Origin: an uncultured Prevotellaceae bacterium
Lineage (GTDB): Bacteria > Bacteroidota > Bacteroidia > Bacteroidales > Bacteroidaceae
DNA length: 12,963 nucleotides
NCBI GenBank assembly: GCA_946413885.1
Contig: CAMKMK010000048.1
Location: 1 to 12,963 of the forward strand
Direction of reading: 5' to 3'
Below, piece after piece: positions 7,000 to 12,963 of this stretch. The notes beneath the pieces were generated by a model, which saw nothing but the letters and a program-made list of their open reading frames with translations, was not told the DNA's origin and made no database searches. Both the position numbers and the translations under genes were made by a program. The first letter of the stretch is position 1. Every line of letters begins with the position of its first letter.

Positions 7000-7950
7000 A
7001 TGAAGACTCTGAAACTGAACAGAAGAACTTTCCTGCAGACCTCAGCTTCTGCAGCAGCACTCTTGGCAGCGAATCCCATGCGTGCTTTGGAACCCGCCAA
7101 GATCTCATTGACAGAGACAAGTGTCAACAAGAAGAACATGTCGAATCTGCGTGGTGTGCAGATAGGTACAATCACTTACAGCTATCGCGATCAAAGTAAT
7201 CGTGCTGGCGACTTACTGCTCTTTGCGTTGGCTGGTGGAGTAGGTTCTTTGGAACTGATGGCTGATGGGGCAGAAACCTTTGCTGGGAATCCTGGCACGT
7301 GGGACCTGAACTCAGCAGCCGTGAAGAAGACTTTGGAGAAATTCAAGCTATTGGGTAAGCTTTTCCGTCAGCAGGGAGTGGATGTTCATATCCTGAAGTA
7401 TTCTCCCCATCCAGGCATGAGCAAGGAGCAGCTGGAGTATGTGTTCAGCGCTTGCGCTGCTATTGGAGCGGCAGGCCTCACGACTGAACTGGACGTGAAT
7501 GGTGGCAAGGTGGTGGGCCCCATTGCTGAGAAATACGGCAAATATGTGATCTTCCACAATCATGGTCAGCCCAGCGAGGCAAACTTCCCAGGTTTTGATG
7601 CTTATCTGCGTGACAGCAAGGCAGCGATGCTTAACTTTGACGCAGGACATTATTTTGGTTTCACAGGCAACAATCCATGCGATGTGATCCGCGAATACCA
7701 CGATCGAATCTTCTCGATCCACATGAAGGACAAGACGGGTCCAAAGAATGCTCGTCCCAATCAGAACATGCCTTGGGGGCAGGGTGAGACGCCGATTGCT
7801 GAGATGCTGCAGTTGCTGGCTGAGAACGGTAAAAAGAGTGATTGGCCCAAGCATGTGGATATAGAATTGGAATATCCAGTTCCTCAGGGTTCAACTCCTG
7901 TAGAGGAAGTGGCAAAGTGTATGGAGTTCTGCCGCAACGTACTGAAATAA
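7000..7950 (+). CDS. Tat-exported sugar phosphate isomerase/epimerase-like TIM-barrel protein
   Basis: The 316-residue product begins with a twin-arginine signal: LNRRTFLQTSASAAALLAAN (6-25), so it should be exported folded, probably with bound metal. The mature part is a xylose-isomerase-like TIM barrel. Likely metal-site residues are E163 (TTELD), H186 or H188 (IFHNHGQ), D214 and H217 (NFDAGHYFG), H241 (SIHMKDK) and E289 or E291 (DIELEY). The family includes isomerases, epimerases and endonuclease IV; exported members in Bacteroidetes are common and mostly uncharacterised, so the true substrate, probably a sugar or sugar derivative, is unknown. The ATG at 7000 is chosen because it begins the Tat signal and follows the promoter; the frame is open further upstream. 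A terminator-like hairpin follows, so it is probably transcribed alone. Confidence 0.85.
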   Translation: MKTLKLNRRTFLQTSASAAALLAANPMRALEPAKISLTETSVNKKNMSNLRGVQIGTITYSYRDQSNRAGDLLLFALAGGVGSLELMADGAETFAGNPGTWDLNSAAVKKTLEKFKLLGKLFRQQGVDVHILKYSPHPGMSKEQLEYVFSACAAIGAAGLTTELDVNGGKVVGPIAEKYGKYVIFHNHGQPSEANFPGFDAYLRDSKAAMLNFDAGHYFGFTGNNPCDVIREYHDRIFSIHMKDKTGPKNARPNQNMPWGQGETPIAEMLQLLAENGKKSDWPKHVDIELEYPVPQGSTPVEEVAKCMEFCRNVLK

Positions 7951-7986
7951 TTGGAAAGAAGTTCAAGAAAAGAACTTTGAAATAAC

Positions 7987-8027
7987 ATTAAAGGGAAAGT
8001 TCATACATTTGAAACTCTCCCTTTAAT
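7987..8027. terminator. Bidirectional terminator between convergent genes
   Basis: ATTAAAGGGAAAGTT and AACTCTCCCTTTAAT form a 15-bp stem with one mismatch on the plus strand (a G-U pair on the minus strand), with T-rich sequence after it (CTTTAATTTTC). It lies between the ends of the isomerase-like gene and the GH5 gene and can serve both. A smaller hairpin, AAGTTC/GAACTT (7959-7977), precedes it. Confidence 0.7.
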
Positions 8028-8050
8028 TTTCAATCAGTTACTATCTATCA

Positions 8051-9151
8051 TTACTTTAATCCCATTGCCTTGATCATAGATTCGTCTGGATTGTTAATCA
8101 TCAGGATTCCAAAGCCATCCTTGCTCTCACGATAGCACCACAAGGCACGAGCGATACCCATCTCGTTGAAGACTTGCTCCATATCGCGATGCCAACGCAG
8201 ACGGTCTGCTTCAGGAGCATTCTTCATGCATCCGTATTCTCCACAATAAATCTGCAATCCGTATCGACGTGCTACATTCACCGCTTCCTGGAATTCGCTT
8301 TTCAGCCGAGCGGCATCATAGTTGGATTGGGTATTCCAACGCAGGGAGCCCTTTAGATTATCAGGGCAGGAAGCCTCGAATTCGTCTTTGTTGACCGTAA
8401 CGCCAGGATAGTGAACGGGACCCTTATAGTCTTTCTGTTCAGTCCATGATGCCTTGTAGTGAGTTAGAAGAAATGGCTTGTAGTAATGGAAACTGATGAG
8501 GATGTTCTTGTCACCCTCAGGAACCTTCAGATCCTTGACTGTATCATAGCTCTGCCAACGATTGGAACCAATTACGATAACACGTTCAGGCTCGCGCTCT
8601 CGCACTTCCAGATAACAAGTATATGCAATAAGATTCCAATCTTCAGGGTCGTCAGCTACAGGCTCGTTCATCAGTTCGTATGCTACCATACTGGTAGGAT
8701 ATTTGCGCAGTTCAGCACTCAATTTTCTCCAGCACTCATAGAAAGCCTCTTGGGCAGAAGCCTTGGAAAAGAGAGGTTTCTCGTTGGCATTGAAATGATG
8801 AGAGCGCAGGATGTGGAGGTCAACGATTACACGCAGGTTCTCCTGAAGGCTTTGTTTGATGGCGCGATGGAGTAGGGCGAATGCTTCTGGCTCTTTGTTC
8901 CCAGCCTCGTCAAACATCTGTTCCTCATCGATGGGGATACGGATATGATCAAATCCCAAGGAGGCAATGTACTTCACGTCTTTCTCAGTAAAGAACTCGT
9001 CACGTTGTGTTCCTCGGGCTGCGCTTTGGGAAAGCCAGTGAGCAATATTAACGCCACGTTTCAGGGTGAAACTCTCCTTAGCAAGGATGCTGTTGCTGGT
9101 TCCTGAAAACAGAAATCCAAGCAGCAGCAGAATGTAATTCAAACGTTTCAT
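8051..9151 (-). CDS. Exported GH5 glycoside hydrolase (cellulase/mannanase-like)
   Basis: The 366-residue product has a Sec signal peptide (MKRLNYILLLLGFLFSGTSN, cleavage near residue 24) and a single GH5 catalytic domain. RGVNIAHWL (32-40) opens the barrel, IRIPID (70-75) is the conserved arginine strand, the acid/base is E163 in YELMNEP, FHYY (221-224) carries the conserved His/Tyr, and the nucleophile is E305 in IYCGEYG. GH5 enzymes are retaining hydrolases of beta-linked glycans such as cellulose, glucomannan, mannan and xyloglucan; the subfamily cannot be set by eye. There is no carbohydrate-binding module and no lipobox, so it is probably periplasmic or secreted. Its start overlaps the stop of the upstream esterase gene (ATGA), so the two are coupled and probably act on one substrate. 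A terminator follows. Confidence 0.93.
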   Translation of the reverse strand: MKRLNYILLLLGFLFSGTSNSILAKESFTLKRGVNIAHWLSQSAARGTQRDEFFTEKDVKYIASLGFDHIRIPIDEEQMFDEAGNKEPEAFALLHRAIKQSLQENLRVIVDLHILRSHHFNANEKPLFSKASAQEAFYECWRKLSAELRKYPTSMVAYELMNEPVADDPEDWNLIAYTCYLEVREREPERVIVIGSNRWQSYDTVKDLKVPEGDKNILISFHYYKPFLLTHYKASWTEQKDYKGPVHYPGVTVNKDEFEASCPDNLKGSLRWNTQSNYDAARLKSEFQEAVNVARRYGLQIYCGEYGCMKNAPEADRLRWHRDMEQVFNEMGIARALWCYRESKDGFGILMINNPDESMIKAMGLK

Positions 9152-10878
9152 TTATTGAAGCCTTTTGCGGTTAGGAATTCCCAAATGCGGTCGAGATACG
9201 TGTAGCTTCCTGTCCCTGGGGAAGCAGTATGCTGGAAACAATGATTGCGTGTTGCCAATGTGTGAAGTTCACTCTGAACGCCCATGCTACGCATCTTCTC
9301 CCATGTCTTGACGGAATTCATGGCAGCCCATCCATCAGCATCTCCATGAACGAAAAGCATGGGAGCTGTCTTCAGGTCGAAAGAGAACTCAGGAACTAAC
9401 ACATCGCGGTCTTCGTTGCCTCCTTCAGCGTTGGGATCCATCGCACCATCCGTCAACGCGTATGCTGGATAGATACCCACTCCCCATTGAACGTTGCAGG
9501 GCTGTTTGTCGATATCATCAATGGGCAGGTAGGAACGATGCAAGGAACTGGTCACACCCATGAGCGTCAAATGTCCGCCTGCAGAACTTCCCATAATGCC
9601 GATGCGGTTAGGATCAAGTCCGCGGGATGCAGCCTCACTTCGAACAATACGAATGGCACGTTGCAAATCTTGCCACGCTGTTGTATGCTTTGCCAGACCA
9701 CTTTCTAGAGATGGGCGAGGAGTACGATAGCGCATCGTCACAACCGTCATGCCCAGTTCGTTGAGATAACGGCGGGCAGGAGCTACCTCGAAACTGTTAG
9801 GATCATTTCCCATATAGCTTCCACCAGAGTAAATGATTTGTATAGCTTTGGTTTTCAATACTTTGGGAAGATGCCACTCGATGTAGGGTTTGCATTGACC
9901 TTCTTGTGGATTTGGCATCTTGCCTTCAGGCCATACGTCTTCCTCAATTCTTTCTGCACGAGCATCATCATTAGGATATCGTTGCATGTTGTCCTCCTCA
10001 GGAGCGAGCTCGCCCAAATATCCCATTTGACGAAGAAATTCTACGCCGCGCTCGAAACCGTAAGCTCCATGAGGTTTATCAGGGTAGAGATGAAGTTCAG
10101 CAGGAATCTTCATGCGTCGCAACTGTCTGTAAACCAAAGTAGATGAGCAGGGCGAATATTCGTCTGCTCCGCCATGATGAAGACTCATGGGGCACGTCTT
10201 CTTGTCGAACTTGAAGATGTTGCTGAGTTTCACATCGATTCCGTATCCCTGACGAGTGGAAGGTGTTCCCAATTCACCATCTGTGGTTGCGTATGCGGGC
10301 GAATTCACGATAGCCCAATTGATGTGGCAGGGAATCGTGTCCAGTTTATCGACAGGCTCATAAGCAGGCGTTTGCGAACTGGTAGCCAACAGGAGAGCCA
10401 AATGAGACCCCGCGGATTGGGAAACCACACCGATTTTCTCAGGATCGAATCCTCGCTTCTTTGCTTCGCTACGTACCATCCTGACAGCACGTTGACCATC
10501 CTCCCATGCAGTTTGATAAATGGGTAAACCTACGGGACGAGGTGTGCGATAAACGAAATTGACACATTGAACACCTTCTTTTGTGAGTGTTTCATGCCAG
10601 AGTTTGATCAAACCTACGTCGCAACAGGTATAGTAGCCACCACCACTTATAAGAATCATGCAACTCCCATTGGGATTATCAGGTTTCTCATACCATTCCA
10701 GATAAGCCACACGATGATCGTCAGCCTTGAAGTCCGCTTTACCTGCCTCGTCAGTCATAGCGGCAATCTGCTGATCCTGGCGATTAGGCATCTTTCCCTT
10801 CGGCCAGATTGTTTCTCTTTCCCAAGCAAATGTACATAGAGCGTACATTGCAAAAAGTAATACGATAAATCTTCTCAT
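9148..10878 (-). CDS. Exported two-domain alpha/beta hydrolase (tandem carbohydrate esterase-like)
   Basis: The 576-residue product has a signal peptide (MRRFIVLLFAMYALCTFA) and two homologous alpha/beta-hydrolase domains (about 22-296 and 312-576). Each opens with WPxGKMPN and repeats a YRTPRP motif, a TAWxDxQRA(V/I)R(M/I)VRSEA helix and a PAYAxTDG strand. Domain 2 has a canonical elbow GSSAG (S432), HGDAD (D515) and H546. Domain 1 keeps serine S155, D239 (HGGAD) and H270, but its elbow reads SQSAG. Oxyanion stretches are SGGGYY and SGGSYM. The fold resembles acetyl-xylan or feruloyl esterases of the BD-FAE type, so removal of acyl groups from a polysaccharide fits, especially next to GH5; the specificity is unproven. 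The in-frame GTG at 10920 lies in the promoter, so the ATG at 10878 is used. Its stop overlaps the GH5 start. Confidence 0.85.
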   Translation of the reverse strand: MRRFIVLLFAMYALCTFAWERETIWPKGKMPNRQDQQIAAMTDEAGKADFKADDHRVAYLEWYEKPDNPNGSCMILISGGGYYTCCDVGLIKLWHETLTKEGVQCVNFVYRTPRPVGLPIYQTAWEDGQRAVRMVRSEAKKRGFDPEKIGVVSQSAGSHLALLLATSSQTPAYEPVDKLDTIPCHINWAIVNSPAYATTDGELGTPSTRQGYGIDVKLSNIFKFDKKTCPMSLHHGGADEYSPCSSTLVYRQLRRMKIPAELHLYPDKPHGAYGFERGVEFLRQMGYLGELAPEEDNMQRYPNDDARAERIEEDVWPEGKMPNPQEGQCKPYIEWHLPKVLKTKAIQIIYSGGSYMGNDPNSFEVAPARRYLNELGMTVVTMRYRTPRPSLESGLAKHTTAWQDLQRAIRIVRSEAASRGLDPNRIGIMGSSAGGHLTLMGVTSSLHRSYLPIDDIDKQPCNVQWGVGIYPAYALTDGAMDPNAEGGNEDRDVLVPEFSFDLKTAPMLFVHGDADGWAAMNSVKTWEKMRSMGVQSELHTLATRNHCFQHTASPGTGSYTYLDRIWEFLTAKGFNK

Positions 10879-10919
10879 TGATTTTTCTATTTTTGATTGT
10901 TTTTCTGCTTTAACATGCA

Positions 10920-10927
10920 CAAATATA
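10920..10927 (-). promoter_or_regulatory. -7 element of the esterase-GH5 operon
   Basis: The minus strand reads TATATTTG, an exact TAnnTTTG, 41 bases upstream of the ATG at 10878. The nearest TTTG (10953-10956) is 25 bases further up, more than usual, so the promoter may need an activator. Confidence 0.55.
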
Positions 10928-10942
10928 CATCTTTTTTCTTTA

Positions 10943-10952
10943 ATGACGTCAT
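10943..10952. promoter_or_regulatory. Perfect 10-bp palindrome ATGACGTCAT, possible operator
   Basis: The palindrome lies 15 bases upstream of the -7 element of the esterase-GH5 operon, in the place where the -33 contact would fall. A dimeric regulator binding there would control access to the promoter. Function is inferred from position only. Confidence 0.35.
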
Positions 10953-11042
10953 CAAATCGTGTTTTAGTTGTGTTTTTCTCCTTTTTCTGATATTCTAGCA
11001 GTATATATTCAAGCCGTTCTAAACATAATGCCGATAATGATT

Positions 11043-11067
11043 TTTCAATTTCTTCCTTTCAATTTCT
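11043..11067. repeat. Two direct copies of TTTCAATTTCT, 14 bases apart
   Basis: The copies lie at 11043-11053 and 11057-11067, ending 19 bases upstream of the -33 element for the next gene. They could be a paired regulator site, but the DNA here is pyrimidine-rich and chance is possible. Confidence 0.4.
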
Positions 11068-11086
11068 AAACTTTTCTTCTTATCTT

Positions 11087-11117
11087 TTTGAAGATGATGA
11101 TATTCTTTGTATCTTTG
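11087..11117 (+). promoter_or_regulatory. Promoter of the second exported isomerase-like gene
   Basis: TTTG (11087-11090), a 19-base spacer and TATCTTTG (11110-11117) match the Bacteroidetes consensus completely. Transcription should start near 11124, about 38 bases before the ATG. Confidence 0.75.
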
Positions 11118-11161
11118 CCAAGGTATGTATAAATTACCCGACAAACAAATACCCACTCATT

Positions 11162-12001
11162 ATGCGTAAAATATTGACTTTGACCGCACTATTTGTTATC
11201 CTTTCGCTAAGTGCACGCAAACCCATCACGCCTCGTGTTTCCATTTTTGCTGACCATATTTATGAGATTGCGCATCAGGAAAACATCTCATTCCGTGAAG
11301 CGGCTCAACGAGTCAAGACATTGGGATATACAGGTATCGATGTGTGGATCACCATTAACCTGGAAGATATGCAAGTGCTTGACGAACTGGGATTTGAGCA
11401 TGCCTCAGCCATTGCATACATTGATTATACGAAGGGTAATCAGACTGAGTTGGAGAGTCGGACCTTGTCCTTTATAAAGCAACACAATTTTCCTCGTGTG
11501 CTGGTGGTGCCTGGATTGCTTCCTGAACAAGGTTCTGAGCAGCTTCTCGATGTTGTCCTTCGAGGAATAGACCTTTTTTCACGCAAAGGTTATCAGGAAG
11601 GACTTGAAGTGACGATTGAGGACTACGACAATCCTCGTTCTCCTTGTTATAATATAGAAGCTCTCGATCGGATGTTCAAAGCCGCCAAACGTTTGGGACA
11701 TACTTTCGATACAGGCAATTATCTCTATTGTGGCGAGGATGTCCTTCAGGCGTTGAAACACTTCCGTAAGCGTGTTAAACACGTTCATCTGAAAGATCGT
11801 GTAGCTCTTCGTGACGAGAAATCACCAGCCGTTGGAACGGGTTTAGTGCCTTTGAATGACGTTATCTCGCAACTCGTCAAACATGGGTACAAAGGATGGT
11901 TCTCTGTGGAGCATTTTGGTTCTCCTCACATGCTTCAGGATGCTGAAACATCCATTCGTAACGTCCTCAACGTTTACGAATCATTGAATACTGGCAATTA
12001 G
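11162..12001 (+). CDS. Exported sugar phosphate isomerase/epimerase-like TIM-barrel protein
   Basis: The 279-residue product has a short Sec-type signal (MRKILTLTALFVILSLSA, cleavage near residue 18) and a xylose-isomerase-like TIM barrel. Likely metal ligands are E153 (TIEDYD), D183 (FDTGNY), H209 (HVHLKD) and E250 (FSVEHFG). It is smaller than the Tat-exported relative at 7000-7950, aligns only at the metal-site motifs by eye, and uses a different export route. Divergent from the esterase-GH5 operon and convergent with a PfkB kinase, it may act on sugars released by the hydrolases; the actual reaction is unknown. Its last codons overlap the end of the kinase gene by 21 bases on the opposite strand. 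An alternative reading is a sugar lyase or 2-keto-inositol dehydratase-like enzyme, since the fold serves many reactions. Confidence 0.83.
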   Translation: MRKILTLTALFVILSLSARKPITPRVSIFADHIYEIAHQENISFREAAQRVKTLGYTGIDVWITINLEDMQVLDELGFEHASAIAYIDYTKGNQTELESRTLSFIKQHNFPRVLVVPGLLPEQGSEQLLDVVLRGIDLFSRKGYQEGLEVTIEDYDNPRSPCYNIEALDRMFKAAKRLGHTFDTGNYLYCGEDVLQALKHFRKRVKHVHLKDRVALRDEKSPAVGTGLVPLNDVISQLVKHGYKGWFSVEHFGSPHMLQDAETSIRNVLNVYESLNTGN

Positions 12002-12862
12002 TTCTGCGGGTAGTTTAGGCATAGCCCCATTCTGAGTGCAAACGTAAGCACTTACCTCGACAGCTAATTTGTGAGCCTTCTCGATGGGTTGACCTGCCAG
12101 AATAGCTGCCGTGAATGCTCCTGTGAAGGAATCGCCGGCTCCTACACTGTCGGCAACCTTCACTTTGGGAGTCATCTGGAAACTCATTTGGCCTGGAACG
12201 AAAACATAACTTCCGTTTGTACCACAGGTCAGCACAAGCATATCCAAATCATACTTACCCAGCAGCAACCAACATTGATTCTCCACATCCAACTCAGGAT
12301 ACCCAAACATCTCGCTCAGGATGACTAATTCTTCCTCATTGATTTTCAACATGTTTGCCTTTTTCAAATTCTCTATGATGAGTTCCTTGCTGTAAAAATT
12401 CTGGCGTAGATTGATATCATAGATCTTCAGGCAATCTTTAGGTGTAGCGTCCAGGAAGCGTTGGATGGTCTGATGAGATGCTTCGTTTCGTTGAGCTAAC
12501 GTGCCAAAACAAACCGCCTTGCAATTACGTGCGGCTTCCTCTATCTCAGGAGTAAATGGAATGTTATCCCATGCAACACCTGTCTTGATGTTGTAGCTGG
12601 GCACGCCATTCGTATCAAGGGTTACATCCACAGTACCTGTTGGAAAAGGCACTCGAGGCATGATGTACTTCAATTCTTTCGAGTCGAACTCCTGAAGGGT
12701 TTTCTCCCCCAGTTCGTCCTTACCTAACGCACTGACAGCAAATGCGTTGTGTCCAAATTGCCCTACGTGATAAGCAAAGTTTGCTGGAGCTCCGCCCAGC
12801 TTGGCACCTTCTGGCAACACGTCCCATAGGGCCTCCCCCAAGCCTACAATGTATTGTTTCAT
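11981..12862 (-). CDS. PfkB-family carbohydrate kinase, probable fructokinase
   Basis: The 293-residue cytoplasmic product is a ribokinase/PfkB-family enzyme that phosphorylates a sugar with ATP. GGAPANFAYHVGQFG (23-37) is the N-terminal family signature and DSVGAGDSFTGAF (238-250), with catalytic base D244, the C-terminal one. The start GLGEALWDVLPEGAKLGGAP strongly resembles fructokinases. The length is usual for the family. The frame is open to an ATG at 12955, but a -7 element lies at 12906-12913, inside that extension, so MKQYIVGLGE at 12862 is chosen. It would feed fructose 6-phosphate into glycolysis if it is a fructokinase. It ends inside the convergent isomerase-like gene, with no room for a separate terminator. 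Confidence 0.9.
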   Translation of the reverse strand: MKQYIVGLGEALWDVLPEGAKLGGAPANFAYHVGQFGHNAFAVSALGKDELGEKTLQEFDSKELKYIMPRVPFPTGTVDVTLDTNGVPSYNIKTGVAWDNIPFTPEIEEAARNCKAVCFGTLAQRNEASHQTIQRFLDATPKDCLKIYDINLRQNFYSKELIIENLKKANMLKINEEELVILSEMFGYPELDVENQCWLLLGKYDLDMLVLTCGTNGSYVFVPGQMSFQMTPKVKVADSVGAGDSFTGAFTAAILAGQPIEKAHKLAVEVSAYVCTQNGAMPKLPAELIASIQ

Positions 12863-12905
12863 GTCTTGTCTCTTTTTCTTTTGTTGGATGTCTGGTATTT
12901 CTTTG

Positions 12906-12913
12906 CAAAGATA
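12906..12913 (-). promoter_or_regulatory. -7 element of the PfkB kinase gene
   Basis: The minus strand reads TATCTTTG, an exact TAnnTTTG, 43 bases upstream of the ATG at 12862. No TTTG lies at the expected -33 position. It decides against the start at 12955. Confidence 0.55.
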
Positions 12914-12963
12914 CAAAAAAAATGTCTCATGATGCTTTCTGTCACTTGTATTCATGCAAAAAG

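Noticed and set aside
7348..7854. 168-codon minus-strand frame as a gene
   Set aside because: It is antisense to the isomerase-like gene, whose motifs and Tat signal support the plus-strand reading.
12863..12955. Extended N-terminus of the PfkB kinase starting at 12955
   Set aside because: The extension spans a -7 promoter element and adds residues before the usual family start MKQYIVGLGE.

Overview
The window looks like chromosomal DNA from a member of the Bacteroidales, most likely Prevotella or a close relative. Supporting signs are repeated promoter elements of the Bacteroidetes type (TAnnTTTG, several with TTTG 19-22 bases upstream), no obvious Shine-Dalgarno sequences, a threonine dehydrogenase of the epimerase-like type next to kbl, and exported glycan-processing proteins. 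The genus is inference. No plasmid, phage, transposon, tRNA, rRNA or CRISPR feature was seen.

Layout. Positions 1-792 (minus) hold the N-terminal part of an acyltransferase-3 membrane protein that runs off the left edge. A strand-specific terminator separates it from kbl (870-2057, minus). tdh (2292-3248, plus) is divergent from kbl; together they would convert threonine to glycine and acetyl-CoA. tdh overlaps by four bases a membrane-anchored HAD-family phosphatase (3245-4438). A guanine deaminase (4518-5795, minus) follows. The largest gene-free stretch (5796-6302) holds the most striking non-coding signal: four 10-bp dyads at an exact 22-bp period with alternating centres. Next come a small exported or anchored protein (6303-6662, minus) and a divergent Tat-exported sugar isomerase-like protein (7000-7950, plus).

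The right half looks like a small glycan-use locus. A minus-strand operon encodes an exported protein with two fused alpha/beta-hydrolase (esterase-like) domains and, by an ATGA overlap, an exported GH5 glycoside hydrolase (8051-9151). Divergent from it is a second exported sugar isomerase-like protein (11162-12001), whose end overlaps by 21 bases the end of a convergent PfkB-family sugar kinase, probably fructokinase (11981-12862). A plausible reading is that the esterase removes acyl groups from a polysaccharide, GH5 cuts the backbone, the isomerase-like proteins act on released sugars outside the cytoplasm, and the kinase phosphorylates sugar inside. No SusC/SusD pair or sensor is in the window, so the substrate is unknown.

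Most annotated starts lie downstream of the longest open frame, because the extra N-terminal codons overlap or precede the promoter -7 element, or because family homology or the signal peptide begins at the inner ATG. No complete new system stands out. The 22-bp alternating dyad array and the two-headed esterase are the observations most worth following up.
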